DNA of 64,000 nucleotides, taken from the NCBI RefSeq assembly GCF_030296015.1, contig NZ_AP027368.1, positions 1,054,001-1,118,000 of the forward strand, read 5' to 3'. Shown piece after piece: positions 25,954 through 39,041 of this stretch (position 1 is the first letter of the stretch; every line of letters starts with the position of its first letter). Both the position numbers and the translations under genes were made by a program. The stretch is from Ferrimonas sp. YFM (GTDB lineage: Bacteria; Pseudomonadota; Gammaproteobacteria; Enterobacterales; Shewanellaceae). The notes beneath the pieces were generated by a model. That model was given only the letters and a program-made list of their open reading frames with translations, was not told where the DNA came from and did no database searches.

Positions 25954-28680
25954 TTAGGCTGCCAGTATGGTCTCGGCAGCGGATTCTACCTTGTTTAGCT
26001 CGTCGAGTAACTCGAGAATTTCCGGTTCCAGGTCCAGGGTGCCCTGTCCCTGTTTGAGTTGTCCTTCCAGGTTGGCGCACAGGGACTGCAGGGCAGGGAC
26101 GCCGGAATAACAGGTGGCCCCGTGCAGTTTGTGTACCGTCTGCTGCAGGGTGTGGCGGTCCCCCTGGTTCAGGGAGTGTTCTATCTGCTCCCGGGTCTCA
26201 GGAATGCTCTGGGCCAGCATCTTCAGCATCTCCCGGGCCAGGTCATCGTTGCCGCCGGACTGGGTCAGGGCCAGCTCCCAGTCCACCACCTGGCTGGCCT
26301 CGGCGGTGACCGGAGCGGTCCAGCGCACGATCATCTCCTCCAGACCACTCTCGTCGATGGGTTTGGTGAGGATGTCATCCATGCCGCTGGCCAGCACCTC
26401 CTCACGCTCTTCACCCAGCAGGTGGGCGGTGACCGCAATAATGGGGGTGCGGGTGTTCAGCGAGGCGCGGCGGATCTCCCGGGTGGCCTGGATGCCGTCG
26501 ATGTCCGGCATCTGGATATCCATAAAGATCAGGTCGTACTCCTCTTCGGCGGCCCGGCGAATCGCTTCGGTCCCCGAGGAGAGGGTGTCAACCCGGGTGA
26601 CCAGTTCCTGGAGCAGAGTATCGATCAGCTTGAGGTTGGCTCTGTTGTCGTCCACCGCCAGGGTTTTCAGGGCGCGCTTCTCCCGGGGAGGCAACTGGGG
26701 CGGCTCGGCCGCCGGCAGGTGCTGGGGGCCACCATTGGTGAGGCTGGCAAACAGCCGCCGTTCACTCATGGGCAGGGTCAGGCAGTGGTCGATGCCCAGC
26801 TCCTCCACCTGGTGAATCACCTCACTGCTGTCGCTGTCCAGCAGCAGCACCAGGTTGTCACAGTGCTGGCGGATGGTGCCCAGGGTCTCCATCATCGACT
26901 CGCTGGGTTGCAGCTTACGCCAGGCGATCAGCGCGTGGCTGAAGTGACGCCCCTCCAGATAATTCTGCAGTGGTGCGCTGGAACCACAGGCGGTGGTGTC
27001 CATCTGCCAGTTTTCCAGCTGCTGCACCAGGTTGTTGCGGGTGAGCAGCCTGGGCTCGAACACCAGGGCACTCTGGCCCCGTACCTGATCCAGGTTGAGG
27101 GGATCGGAGATGGTAAAGGGGCTCTTCTCTATGCTCAGGGTGAACCAGAAGGTGGAGCCCTGCCCCTCGCTGCTGGTGAAGCCGATCTGGCCCTCCATGT
27201 GGTTGACCAGACGCTTGGTGATCACCAGTCCCAGACCGGTTCCGCCGAAGCGACGGCTGATGGAGCTGTCCGCCTGACCGAAGGCCTGGAACAGCAGGGA
27301 CTGCTGCTCCTTGGAGATGCCGATGCCGGTGTCCGAGACTTCACCGCGGATCAGCACCCGGTCGGCGGTCTCCTTGGCGGCGTCCAGTTGCAGGCGCACG
27401 CTGCCCTTGTCGGTGAATTTGACCGCATTGTTCACCAGGTTGGTGAGGATCTGCTGCAGCCGCATCACGTCACCGTTGAGGCTGTCCGGCAGGTGGTCAT
27501 CGATCTCAATCACCAGTTCCAGCCCCTTCTCGGCGGCAGCGGTGGAGAGCAGCTGCATGGTTTCATCCACGGCGTCCCTCAGGGCGAAGGGCATCTTCTC
27601 CAGCACCATCCGTCCCGCCTCCAGTTTGGAGAAGTCGAGGATGTCATTGATGATGGAGAGCAGGTTGCTGGCGCTGCGCTCGATGGTTTTCAGGTAGTCA
27701 CGCTGGTTGTCGTGGAGCGGGGTCTTCAGCAACTGGCGGGTAAAGCCGATCACTCCGTTGAGTGGGGTGCGCAGCTCGTGGCTCATGTTGGCCATAAACT
27801 CCGATTTCACCCGGCTGGCCTCCAGGGCCCGCTTCTTGGCGATGTCCAACTCGACGTTCTGAATCTCGATCTGCTCCAGGGTCTCCCTCAGATCCGAGGT
27901 GGCCTGGTCGATGTTCTGCTGCATCTCATTGTGGTACTCCGCCAGGGAGGAGGCCATGGCGTTGATGCCCCGCTTGAGCTGGTCCAGCTCGCCGATCAGC
28001 TCGCCCTGGAGCCGGGTATCCAGTTTGCCTTCACGTATCTTGGCCACCGCCGCCACCATGTCGGTGATCGGCCGGGTGACGTTTTTCATCAGCCGGAAGG
28101 TGAACAGCAGGTTCAGCTGCACCCCAATGAGCACGATGATGAAGGCCCAGCCCGCCCCCCGGTACTGACTCACCAGGGCTTCATGCTTGTTGATCTGCAG
28201 CACCACGTAGCCCAGCTGGGTGCGTGGGGTAAAGTTGGTGTCGACGTTGGGGGTGGGCAGGGTGAAGATGGGGGCGCGCATGATCACATGGTCGCCGATG
28301 TGCTCCACGTCCATCCCCTGCTTGAGGTCCCGGTTCAGGGGCAGCTTTATCAGGTCGAAGTTTTGCCGGTACTGGCTGGTGGCAAACACCTGGTTTTCGT
28401 TGTCAAAGATGGCGATCAACTGAATGAACAGGGAGTTCTGCTTGTGGATCATGTCGATCAGGCGCTGGCTGTAGTCCCGGTTACTGGTGCTCAGGCCATA
28501 GCTGGCCGCCATCGCCAGGGGGCTGACGATGTTCTCCCCCCGGTTGATCAGGGACTGGTCCAGCTCAGAAAAGCGGGTCAGGGTAAAGAAGCTGCCCAGC
28601 AGAATGCCGATCAGTATGGTGGGCGCCAACGCCAGCACCAGTACCCAGGCTCTGAGACTGTATTTGGTGACCCCATTCAT
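25954..28680 (-). CDS. barA: BarA, hybrid sensor histidine kinase
   Basis: A tripartite hybrid kinase of 908 residues that phosphorylates UvrY (not in this window) and so controls CsrA through Csr sRNAs. Order: TM1 (about 12-34), periplasmic sensor, TM2 (about 176-196), HAMP (about 197-250), H-box with His301 (MSHELRTPLNG), ATPase N/G boxes (NNAVKFTD, DTGIGI, GGTGLGL), receiver with Asp721 (FMDIQMPDIDG), and HPt with His850 (VHKLHG). It is divergent from rlmD, as in E. coli. Confidence 0.96.
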   Translation of the reverse strand: MNGVTKYSLRAWVLVLALAPTILIGILLGSFFTLTRFSELDQSLINRGENIVSPLAMAASYGLSTSNRDYSQRLIDMIHKQNSLFIQLIAIFDNENQVFATSQYRQNFDLIKLPLNRDLKQGMDVEHIGDHVIMRAPIFTLPTPNVDTNFTPRTQLGYVVLQINKHEALVSQYRGAGWAFIIVLIGVQLNLLFTFRLMKNVTRPITDMVAAVAKIREGKLDTRLQGELIGELDQLKRGINAMASSLAEYHNEMQQNIDQATSDLRETLEQIEIQNVELDIAKKRALEASRVKSEFMANMSHELRTPLNGVIGFTRQLLKTPLHDNQRDYLKTIERSASNLLSIINDILDFSKLEAGRMVLEKMPFALRDAVDETMQLLSTAAAEKGLELVIEIDDHLPDSLNGDVMRLQQILTNLVNNAVKFTDKGSVRLQLDAAKETADRVLIRGEVSDTGIGISKEQQSLLFQAFGQADSSISRRFGGTGLGLVITKRLVNHMEGQIGFTSSEGQGSTFWFTLSIEKSPFTISDPLNLDQVRGQSALVFEPRLLTRNNLVQQLENWQMDTTACGSSAPLQNYLEGRHFSHALIAWRKLQPSESMMETLGTIRQHCDNLVLLLDSDSSEVIHQVEELGIDHCLTLPMSERRLFASLTNGGPQHLPAAEPPQLPPREKRALKTLAVDDNRANLKLIDTLLQELVTRVDTLSSGTEAIRRAAEEEYDLIFMDIQMPDIDGIQATREIRRASLNTRTPIIAVTAHLLGEEREEVLASGMDDILTKPIDESGLEEMIVRWTAPVTAEASQVVDWELALTQSGGNDDLAREMLKMLAQSIPETREQIEHSLNQGDRHTLQQTVHKLHGATCYSGVPALQSLCANLEGQLKQGQGTLDLEPEILELLDELNKVESAAETILAA

Positions 28681-28815
28681 CTGTGGGACAATGCTCCCCT
28701 TATCTGTTTTGGCTCAGGTGATCCGCTCTGCGCCCTGGTAAACCGGGCGCCGCAGGCGATTCCGGCCGTAACCACGCCTGTGTGGATCCCCCTATTGTAA
28801 TCAACGGACCTTTTC

Positions 28816-30150
28816 ATGGCACAGTTTTTTACCCCTAAGTCCAATAAATTAAAGAAGTTGTCGAAAAAAATCATCCTGGATGTCCAGCGCCTGGATCACA
28901 AGGGCCAGGGGGTGGCCGACCACGAGGGCAAGGTGGTGTTCGTCCCTGGCCTGCTGCCCGGTGAGCGCGGCGAGGTTCAACTGACCGAGCAAAAGAAGCG
29001 CTTCGCCCAGGCCAGGCTGCTCAAACGACTGGGAGAGAGCCCACTGCGCATCGCGCCGGAGTGTGAGCACTTCGGCCGCTGTGGCGGCTGTCAGGTTCAG
29101 CATCTGTCCCAGCAGGAGCAGCGGGCCTATAAGCAGCAGGCGCTGCTGGACATGCTGTCCCGCCTGGGGGGCTGTGAACCACAAGAGGTGGCGGAGCCCA
29201 TTAAAGGCGCCGGCTGGCACTACCGCCGTCGTGCCCGCCTGGCCCTCAAGGTGGATAAGGGCGAGCTGCAGATGGGGTTTCGCCGTGAGGGCAGCAGTGA
29301 GATCGAACCGGTGCGCCGCTGCCCCATACTGGTGCAGCCCTTTGCCGATCTGCTGCCTCAGATCCACAGTCTGCTGAACGGCCTCAAGGGAAAACGTCAG
29401 CTGGGACACCTGGAGCTGACCCGCACCGCCAGCGGTGACCTGTTCTGCTTGAGGGTGCTCAAACCCCTCAAGCAGCAGGATTGCGCCGCCCTCGAAGCCT
29501 TTGCCCTCGAGCATGAGCTGACGGTGTTGCTGGATGAGGGGGCGCAGGTGCGCCGCATCGATGGCAAGCCTCTTGCACCTTTCGCCATTGAGCTGGGTGA
29601 GATGAGTGAGCCCCTGGCCTATCTGCCTGGTGACTTCATTCAGGTGAACGATCAGGTGAACCAGGGGATGGTGGCCCAGGCCCTGGACTGGCTGGCACCG
29701 GATGAGGAGGACAGCGTGCTGGAGCTGTTTGCCGGCATCGGTAACTTCAGCTTCCCTCTGGCGCGGCGCTGCCGGTCGGTATTGGCGGTGGAGGGGGTGG
29801 ATACCATGGTGGCCCGGGGCAATGAGCGCGCCCGGGAGCTGCGGGTGGACAACCTCACCTTCTGTCAGGCGGATCTCAACGATGGTGAGGGGGACCCTCG
29901 CTGGCTCAAACCGGTGGACCTGCTGCTGCTTGACCCTGCCCGGGCAGGCGCAGGCGGGGCTCTGACCCACCTGAGCCAATGGTCGCCTAAACGGGTGCTC
30001 TATGTCTCCTGCAACCCCGCCAGTTTGGCCCGTGACGCAAAATTGCTCACTGAGCAGGGATATCGCCTCAAGAGGGTTGGACTGGTGGATATGTTCCCCC
30101 ATACTCAACATCTGGAGTCCATGGCACTTTTCGAAAAAAGTGGGCTCTGA
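28816..30150 (+). CDS. rlmD: RlmD, 23S rRNA (uracil-1939-C5)-methyltransferase
   Basis: A SAM-dependent RNA methyltransferase of 444 residues. A TRAM domain (about 15-70) precedes a [4Fe-4S] site (Cys83, Cys89, Cys92, Cys169; CGGCQVQH). The Rossmann methyltransferase domain has LELFAGIGNFSFPLA (302-316) and the catalytic Cys399 in YVSCNPASLARD. It is followed by relA, the E. coli order. Confidence 0.96.
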   Translation: MAQFFTPKSNKLKKLSKKIILDVQRLDHKGQGVADHEGKVVFVPGLLPGERGEVQLTEQKKRFAQARLLKRLGESPLRIAPECEHFGRCGGCQVQHLSQQEQRAYKQQALLDMLSRLGGCEPQEVAEPIKGAGWHYRRRARLALKVDKGELQMGFRREGSSEIEPVRRCPILVQPFADLLPQIHSLLNGLKGKRQLGHLELTRTASGDLFCLRVLKPLKQQDCAALEAFALEHELTVLLDEGAQVRRIDGKPLAPFAIELGEMSEPLAYLPGDFIQVNDQVNQGMVAQALDWLAPDEEDSVLELFAGIGNFSFPLARRCRSVLAVEGVDTMVARGNERARELRVDNLTFCQADLNDGEGDPRWLKPVDLLLLDPARAGAGGALTHLSQWSPKRVLYVSCNPASLARDAKLLTEQGYRLKRVGLVDMFPHTQHLESMALFEKSGL

Positions 30151-30212
30151 ACAACAGGATGCCGCCGGCAGGCGGTGAAGGAATCACGCTCTACATAGGA
30201 TGACAAAACACC

Positions 30213-32417
30213 ATGGTATCGGTTCGTCAGATCCATTTCGGAGAACAGCAGGTCGATCTTAGCCAGTGGCTGATGCAGCTGGAGCTCAGCGCGGAGTCGC
30301 GCCAGAAGCTGGAGGCCTGTTTCCGATATTGTCAGGAACTGACCGTGGAGGAGCGTCCGGTGCTGGAGGCGTGCCTGATCCGCGCCAGGGAGATGGTGGA
30401 GATCCTGCTGCCCCTGAACATGGACATCGCCACCCTGGAGGCCAGTGTCCTGTTCACCTGCCTGGATGAGGGACTGCTGACCCTGGAGCAGATCGAGGAG
30501 AAGTACGACGCCAAGCTGCTGCCCCTGATCAAGAGCGTTCAGGTGATGGACGCCATCCGCACCCTACAGACCGGCAGCGGCGTGCACGCCTCCGAGGGCC
30601 AGATCGATAACCTGCGTCGCATGCTGCTGGCCATGGTGGAGGATGTCCGCGCCGTGGTGATCAAGCTGGCGGAGGGGGTGGTCATGCTCCGCGAGGTGAA
30701 AAACGCCGACGAGGAGACCCGGGTGGTGCTGGCCCGGGAGGTGCGCGACATCTACGCGCCCCTGGCCAACCGTCTGGGTATTGGTCAGCTGAAGTGGGAA
30801 CTGGAGGACCTCTCCTTCCGTTACCTGCACCCGGACACCTACAAAGATATCGCCAGGCTGTTGGACGAGAAACGCATCGACCGGGAAAGCTACATCCATG
30901 AGTTTGTCTCCGACCTGCAGCAGAACCTGGACAGAGACGGCATCCGCGCCGAGGTCTATGGCCGTCCCAAGCACATCTTCAGCATCTGGAAGAAGATGCA
31001 GAAGAAGAACCTGGCGTTTTCCGAACTGTTCGATGTGCGCGCCGTGCGCATCATCGCCGAGCGGCTGCAGGACTGCTACGCCGCCCTGGGGGTGGTGCAC
31101 ACCAAGTGGCGCCATCTGCCCAACGAATTCGATGACTATGTGGCGACCCCCAAGCCCAACGGTTACCAGTCCATTCATACTGTGGTGCTGGGCCCGGCGG
31201 GCAAGAGTGTGGAGATTCAGATCCGCACCGAGCAGATGCACCAGGACGCCGAGCTGGGTGTGGCCGCCCACTGGAAATACAAAGAGGGGCCCCAGTCCGG
31301 CAAATCCACCGGCTTCGAAGAGAAGATCAACTGGCTGAGAAAGATTCTCCAGTGGCAGGAGGATGTGGTGGAGAGCGGCAACCTCATCGACGAGGTGCGC
31401 AGCCAGGTGTTCGAGGACAGGGTCTACGTGTTTACCCCCAGGGGAGACGTGGTGGACATGCCTGCCGGCAGCACCGTGCTGGATTTTGCTTACTACATCC
31501 ACTCGGTGGTGGGCCACCGCTGCATCGGCGCCAAGATCGATGGCCGCATCGTGCCCTTCACCACCGAGGTGGAGACCGGCCAGCGGGTGGAGATCATCAC
31601 CGCCAAGCAGCCCAACCCCAAGCGAGACTGGCTCAACCCCAACCTGGGTTACATCAAGACCAGCCGCGCCCGGGCCAAGATTGCCCACTTCTTCAAGCAG
31701 GAAGACAAAGAGAAGAACACCGTCGCCGGCCGGGAGATCCTGGAGACCGAGCTGGGCCGTCACGGCCTCAAGCTGGAGGAGGCCAGCTCCGCGGTCGAGC
31801 GCTTCAATATGCACAGCCTGGATGACCTGCTGGCCGCCATCGGCGGTGGTGACATCCGCCTCAATCAGGTGATCAACCACATCCAGAGCCGTCATAAGCG
31901 CGCCATGGAGAACGAAGAGGACGCGGTGGCCGAACTGGTCAATCGGGCCCCCTCCCGCCCCAGCCGCCGCAGTGGCCAGATTGAGGTTAACGGGGTGGGC
32001 AACCTGATGACCCACCTGGCCAAGTGCTGTCAGCCCCTGCCCGGGGATCCCATCTACGGCTACATCACCCAGGGACGCGGCGTCTCCGTGCACCGGGAGG
32101 AGTGTGAGCAGCTCAAGGATATGCTGGAGCGCAGCCCGGAGCGTGGCGTGGACGTGGTCTGGGGCGAGAGCGCCGCCGGCGGCTACAGCGTCAGCATCCG
32201 GGTGGTGGCCAATGACCGCAACGGCCTGCTGCGGGACGTAACCACCTTGCTCACCAATGAGAAGTCCAACGTCACCGAGATGCGCAGCCGCTCGGACAAC
32301 ATGAAACACACCGCCATCATCGAGCTCAAGCTGGAGCTGTACAACATGGAATCCCTGAGTAGGCTGGTGTCCCGGCTGAGCCAAATTCCCGGCGTGGTGG
32401 AGGTAGGCAGACTGTGA
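30213..32417 (+). CDS. relA: RelA, (p)ppGpp synthetase I
   Basis: The ribosome-associated stringent-response enzyme, 734 residues (E. coli 744). The N-terminal pseudo-hydrolase lacks the HD motif of SpoT (LFTCLDEGLL around residue 75). The synthetase domain (about 240-350) has GRPKHIFSIWKKM, VRIIAERLQDCYAALG and PKPNGYQSIHT. TGS (about 400-460), a zinc-finger-like region (AKCCQPLPGD) and a C-terminal ACT domain (about 655-734) follow. Its TGA overlaps the mazG GTG by four bases. Confidence 0.97.
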   Translation: MVSVRQIHFGEQQVDLSQWLMQLELSAESRQKLEACFRYCQELTVEERPVLEACLIRAREMVEILLPLNMDIATLEASVLFTCLDEGLLTLEQIEEKYDAKLLPLIKSVQVMDAIRTLQTGSGVHASEGQIDNLRRMLLAMVEDVRAVVIKLAEGVVMLREVKNADEETRVVLAREVRDIYAPLANRLGIGQLKWELEDLSFRYLHPDTYKDIARLLDEKRIDRESYIHEFVSDLQQNLDRDGIRAEVYGRPKHIFSIWKKMQKKNLAFSELFDVRAVRIIAERLQDCYAALGVVHTKWRHLPNEFDDYVATPKPNGYQSIHTVVLGPAGKSVEIQIRTEQMHQDAELGVAAHWKYKEGPQSGKSTGFEEKINWLRKILQWQEDVVESGNLIDEVRSQVFEDRVYVFTPRGDVVDMPAGSTVLDFAYYIHSVVGHRCIGAKIDGRIVPFTTEVETGQRVEIITAKQPNPKRDWLNPNLGYIKTSRARAKIAHFFKQEDKEKNTVAGREILETELGRHGLKLEEASSAVERFNMHSLDDLLAAIGGGDIRLNQVINHIQSRHKRAMENEEDAVAELVNRAPSRPSRRSGQIEVNGVGNLMTHLAKCCQPLPGDPIYGYITQGRGVSVHREECEQLKDMLERSPERGVDVVWGESAAGGYSVSIRVVANDRNGLLRDVTTLLTNEKSNVTEMRSRSDNMKHTAIIELKLELYNMESLSRLVSRLSQIPGVVEVGRL

Positions 32418-33193
32418 GTCAGATGGACAGACTGCTGGCCATCATGGCCAAGCTGCGCGATCCCGACGGCGGTTGCCCCTGGGATCTGAAACAGGATTTT
32501 GCCTCCATAGTGCCCCATACCCTGGAGGAGGCCTACGAGGTGGCCGACGCCATCGAGCGGGGTGACTGGGAGGGGCTGCCCGGCGAGCTGGGGGACCTGC
32601 TGTTTCAGGTGGTGTTCTATGCCCAACTGGGCAAGGAGAAGCACTGGTTCGATTTCGAGGAGGTGGCCAGACGCATCAGTGACAAACTGGAGCGGCGCCA
32701 CCCCCATGTGTTCACCGACGCCCAGATCCCCGAGACGGAGCTCAAGGCCAACTGGGAAGCCACCAAGTCTGCCGAGCGGGCAGACAAGGGGGAGCACTCC
32801 CTGTTGGATGACATCCCCAGGGGAATGCCTGCCCTGACTCGCTCGGTGAAGATTCAGAAGCGGGTGGCCACCGTCGGCTTCGACTGGGACAGCCTGGGGC
32901 CAGTGGTGGACAAGGTCCACGAAGAGGTGGATGAGGTGCTCGAGGAGGCCCATCAGGTGGTGGTGGATCAGGAGAAACTCACCGAGGAGGTGGGTGACCT
33001 GCTGTTTGCCGTCACCAACCTGGCCCGTCATCTCAAGGTGAACCCGGAGCAGGCCCTGCGCCGGGCCAACGACAAGTTTGAGCGACGCTTCCGTGGGGTG
33101 GAGGCGCTGGCTGGCGAGTCAGGTCGGGAACTTGATGCCCACACCCTGGAACAGCTGGAGGCCTACTGGCAGCAGGTGAAGGGGCGGGAATAG
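32414..33193 (+). CDS. mazG: MazG, nucleoside triphosphate pyrophosphohydrolase
   Basis: A house-cleaning NTP pyrophosphatase of 259 residues with two MazG repeats. Motifs include GCPWDLKQDF, EEAYEVADAIE and GELGDLLFQVVFYA in the first repeat and EEVDEVLEEA with EEVGDLLFAVTNLARH in the second (active) one. The GTG start at 32414 sits in a GTGA overlap with relA, so it is translationally coupled. No mazEF genes are nearby, unlike E. coli. Confidence 0.95.
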   Translation: MSQMDRLLAIMAKLRDPDGGCPWDLKQDFASIVPHTLEEAYEVADAIERGDWEGLPGELGDLLFQVVFYAQLGKEKHWFDFEEVARRISDKLERRHPHVFTDAQIPETELKANWEATKSAERADKGEHSLLDDIPRGMPALTRSVKIQKRVATVGFDWDSLGPVVDKVHEEVDEVLEEAHQVVVDQEKLTEEVGDLLFAVTNLARHLKVNPEQALRRANDKFERRFRGVEALAGESGRELDAHTLEQLEAYWQQVKGRE

Positions 33194-33285
33194 CCCTTTC
33201 GTCGTTACTTCGTCTGGCGCAAAAATCACCAATAAAGGCTTCAGGGGATTGCGATTAATTTGAGACGGATTCAACGCTTCTCAGA

Positions 33286-33314
33286 TTGTCCTGCCCTGGG
33301 GCCTCTGGTATACT
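33286..33314 (+). promoter_or_regulatory. Probable sigma-70 promoter of pyrG-eno
   Basis: TTGTCC (33286-33291), 17-base spacer, TATACT (33309-33314) preceded by TG at the extended -10 position. It lies 60 bases before pyrG in the only sizeable gap of this block. Confidence 0.6.
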
Positions 33315-33334
33315 GTCATCCCGTCCTATAGTGA

Positions 33335-35011
<1,677 letters not shown>

Positions 35012-35022
35012 AGCGAGATTCC

Positions 35023-35047
35023 CGGGCGGGTGCCCTTGTGGCGCCCG
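35023..35047 (+). other. Hairpin between pyrG and eno
   Basis: CGGGCG (35023-35028) and CGCCCG (35042-35047) can pair around a 13-base loop, followed by TCCTTT. It is weak as a terminator. The gap also holds a direct repeat of AACTTTGAAA (about 35054 and 35075), the second copy abutting the eno ATG. Confidence 0.35.
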
Positions 35048-35061
35048 TCCTTTAACTTTGA

Positions 35062-36381
<1,320 letters not shown>

Positions 36382-36410
36382 TGCCTTGACGCGTTGAAAA
36401 CCATACTGAA

Positions 36411-36435
36411 AAGCCGCCTTAGGGCGGCTTTTTTT
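36411..36435 (+). terminator. Intrinsic terminator of eno
   Basis: Stem AAGCCGCC/GGCGGCTT with loop TTAG and seven T (36429-36435). Confidence 0.92.
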
Positions 36436-36503
36436 GTGTCTGATGACTTTCCTTTTTGGTCGCCTTGGGTCAAGATCTTGTCATCATATTGCGGGTGGAT
36501 ACG

Positions 36504-36800
36504 ATGCGACTGCTGCTTATTGTCTTGACGCTGTCCCTGGTTGGGCTTCAGTACCGTCTCTGGAACGGAGAGAATGGCTACGCCGAAGTGCGTCGGCTGG
36601 AGTCACAGATCGCCGAGCAGCAGGCCAACAACCTGCAACTGGAACAGCGCAATCAGATGCTGCGTCAGGAGATCACCGATCTGCGCGATGGGCTGGAGTC
36701 CATCGAAGAGCGCGCCCGGAACGAGCTGGGCATGGTGGGACCCAATGAGCAGTTCTTTCGGGTGATCAAACGCCCCTCCGCTGATTCTGCCCGCCAGTAA
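36504..36800 (+). CDS. ftsB: FtsB, cell division protein
   Basis: A bitopic division protein that links FtsQ and FtsL in the divisome. ATG 36504 (GGGTGG upstream) gives 98 residues: TM at about 2-20 (LLLIVLTLSLVGLQYRLW), then a coiled coil (about 28-70; RRLESQIAEQQANNLQLEQR) and the ERARNELGMVGPNEQFFRV end. A longer frame from 36456 adds 16 residues that do not fit homologues. It is upstream of ispD as in E. coli. Confidence 0.94.
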   Translation: MRLLLIVLTLSLVGLQYRLWNGENGYAEVRRLESQIAEQQANNLQLEQRNQMLRQEITDLRDGLESIEERARNELGMVGPNEQFFRVIKRPSADSARQ

Positions 36801-36821
36801 TCCGCCCATCCCGGAGCCAAG

Positions 36822-37505
36822 ATGTTACCTAAGCACACCCCCATTTACGCCGTGGTGCCCGCGGCCGGCGTTGGCAAGCGCATGGGAGCCGACATTCCCA
36901 AGCAGTATCTGCCACTCAATGGTCGCCCCATACTGTCCCACACCCTGGGCCGGCTGCTCAGCCATCCCGGCATCACTCAGGTGGTGGTGGCACTGGGCAG
37001 TGAGGATGGCTTCTTCGACGCGTTGCCAGAGTCCACCGATCCCAGGTTGACCCGGGTCCCTGGCGGGCAGGAGCGAGCCGATTCGGTGCTCAGTGCGCTG
37101 AGCCATATCGATGACGACCAGGCCTGGGTGATGGTCCATGATGCCGCCCGCCCCTGTCTGAGCCATGAGGATATCGATCGGTTGATCCGACTTTCCGGCG
37201 AGCAGGGAGGCATCCTGGCCGCCCCGGTACGGGATACCATGAAGCGGGCCAATGGCGATGGCGCCATTGACCACACGGTGGAGCGCAGTGGCTTGTGGCA
37301 TGCCCTGACCCCGCAGTTGTTCCCACTCAAGGCCCTGCGTGATGCCCTGGCTCAGGGCCTGGAGCAGGGCGCCAACATAACCGATGAGGCCTCCGCCATG
37401 GAGCGCCTGGGATGGCACCCCACCCTGGTGGAGGGCAGCCCAGCCAACATCAAGGTGACCCACCCTGACGATCTGCGCATCGCCGGGTTGCTGATTAAGG
37501 AGTAG
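36822..37505 (+). CDS. ispD: IspD, 2-C-methyl-D-erythritol 4-phosphate cytidylyltransferase
   Basis: Third step of the MEP isoprenoid pathway. 227 residues with the nucleotidyltransferase loop [20 protein letters not shown] (11-30), GGQERADSV, and [11 protein letters not shown]. It lies two bases before ispF and 21 after ftsB. dxs at the window end serves the same pathway. Confidence 0.96.
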   Translation: MLPKHTPIYAVVPAAGVGKRMGADIPKQYLPLNGRPILSHTLGRLLSHPGITQVVVALGSEDGFFDALPESTDPRLTRVPGGQERADSVLSALSHIDDDQAWVMVHDAARPCLSHEDIDRLIRLSGEQGGILAAPVRDTMKRANGDGAIDHTVERSGLWHALTPQLFPLKALRDALAQGLEQGANITDEASAMERLGWHPTLVEGSPANIKVTHPDDLRIAGLLIKE

Positions 37506-37507
37506 AG

Positions 37508-37984
37508 ATGATTCGCATTGGCCATGGTTTCGATGTGCATAAATTTGGTGGTGAGGGTCCGGTGACCCTGGCCGGAGTGAAGGTGCCCTATCACCAGGGG
37601 CTGCTGGCCCACTCCGATGGGGATGTGATCCTGCACGCCATCAGCGATGCCCTGCTGGGGGCCCTGGCCCTGGGGGACATCGGCCACCATTTCCCCGACA
37701 CCGACCCTAAGTTCAAGGGGGCGGACAGCCGGGTGCTGCTGCGCCATTGCTATGCTTTGGTGAAGGAGCGTGGATACACACTGGGCAACCTGGACGTGAC
37801 CGTCATCGCCCAGGCCCCAAAGATGGCGCCCCACATCCAACAGATGCGCGCCAACATCAGTGCCGACCTGGAGTCGGCGCTGGATCAAGTTAACGTAAAG
37901 GCGACCACCACGGAGAAGCTGGGTTTTACCGGCCGTGCCGAGGGGATCGCCACCGAAGCAGTAGTGGTACTTACCCGTGACTGA
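37508..37984 (+). CDS. ispF: IspF, 2-C-methyl-D-erythritol 2,4-cyclodiphosphate synthase
   Basis: Forms the cyclodiphosphate of the MEP pathway; a trimer with zinc ligands Asp8, His10 and His42 ([20 protein letters not shown]). 158 residues. Its last eight bases overlap truD, so the two are translationally coupled. Confidence 0.96.
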   Translation: MIRIGHGFDVHKFGGEGPVTLAGVKVPYHQGLLAHSDGDVILHAISDALLGALALGDIGHHFPDTDPKFKGADSRVLLRHCYALVKERGYTLGNLDVTVIAQAPKMAPHIQQMRANISADLESALDQVNVKATTTEKLGFTGRAEGIATEAVVVLTRD

Positions 37985-39029
37985 ATACACCCTGCCCCAG
38001 TGGCACTATCTCCATGGCGAGCCTGACGGCTATGCCATCCTGCGGACCCAGCCTGAAGACTTCATTGTCGAAGAGGGCCTCCCTTTCGAGGCCGACGGAC
38101 AGGGTGAGCACCACCTGCTGCAGATCCGCAAGCGCCTGATGACCACCCACCAGCTGGCCCAGAAGCTGGCCAGTTTCGCCGGGGTGAAGCGGATGGACGT
38201 CTCCTGGGCGGGACTCAAGGATAAGTATGGGGTGACCACCCAGTGGTTCAGTGTCCGCATCCCTGGCAAGGAGACCCCGGACTGGAGCGCCCTCAATGGT
38301 GAGGACCTCCAGGTGTTGCAGGCCCTGCGCCATGGCAAGAAGCTGCGCACCGGCGCCCTGAGCGGCAACCGCTTTACCCTGACCCTGCGTCAGCTGCAGC
38401 CTGGCAGCAATCTGGAGCAGCGCCTGGAACAGATAAAGGCCCAGGGCGTGCCCAACTACTTCGGTGAGCAGCGCTTTGGTCATGGGGGCCGCAACGTGGA
38501 GCGTGCCGCAGAGATGTTCGCCGGCAAGCGCATCAAGGACAGGAACAAGCGCAGCATCTACCTGTCCGCAGCCCGCAGTTTCCTGTTTAACCATGTGGTG
38601 TCCGAGCGTCTGCAGCAGCATGGCCTGGCCTCTCTGTCCGGGGACACGGTGATGATGCCCACCGGGGGCAGCTTCTTTAAGTCTGAGGCCACTGACGCCG
38701 AGATCCCGGGGCGGGTGGTGCGTGGGGAACTGCGTCTGTCCGCGCCCATGGCCGGTGACTACCAGAGCGGTGACGATGAGGCCGACCAGTTTGAGCAGGA
38801 AGTGATGGCTCGCTGGCCAGAGCTGGTCCAGGGACTTAAGGATGCGCGCATGGATCAGGAGCGTCGTCCCCTGTTGCTGCGCCCGGAGCAGATGAGCTGG
38901 CAACTGGAGGGGGAGACCCTGGTGCTCAGCTTCCAGCTGCCTGCCGGGGCCTATGCCACGGCGGTATTGCGTGAGCTGCTCCGCTATGAGGAGGCACACA
39001 ATCTTGAAAATCAAACGGTTAATGGATAA
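37977..39029 (+). CDS. truD: TruD, tRNA pseudouridine(13) synthase
   Basis: Modifies U13 in tRNA-Glu. 350 residues from GTG 37977, which overlaps the ispF end by eight bases. The catalytic Asp82 lies in [13 protein letters not shown], and [15 protein letters not shown] and FPGRxxxGEL-like later blocks ([12 protein letters not shown]) are typical. It is divided by the TRUD insertion domain (about 155-300). Confidence 0.95.
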   Translation: MTEYTLPQWHYLHGEPDGYAILRTQPEDFIVEEGLPFEADGQGEHHLLQIRKRLMTTHQLAQKLASFAGVKRMDVSWAGLKDKYGVTTQWFSVRIPGKETPDWSALNGEDLQVLQALRHGKKLRTGALSGNRFTLTLRQLQPGSNLEQRLEQIKAQGVPNYFGEQRFGHGGRNVERAAEMFAGKRIKDRNKRSIYLSAARSFLFNHVVSERLQQHGLASLSGDTVMMPTGGSFFKSEATDAEIPGRVVRGELRLSAPMAGDYQSGDDEADQFEQEVMARWPELVQGLKDARMDQERRPLLLRPEQMSWQLEGETLVLSFQLPAGAYATAVLRELLRYEEAHNLENQTVNG

Positions 39030-39041
39030 AAATAGCCCACT

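Noticed and set aside
26059-28800. A 913-codon open frame on the + strand opposite barA, and similarly long frames opposite alaS and relA
   Set aside because: Shadows of high-GC genes with third-position G/C bias. The residues are low-complexity His/Gly/Leu/Gln-rich and show no family motif, while the opposite strand encodes intact known proteins.
36456-36503. N-terminal extension of FtsB, and similar extensions for caiB, caiD, caiE, mutS, alaS, pgpA and the HAD gene
   Set aside because: Shorter starts agree with homologue lengths and, in most cases, have better ribosome sites.
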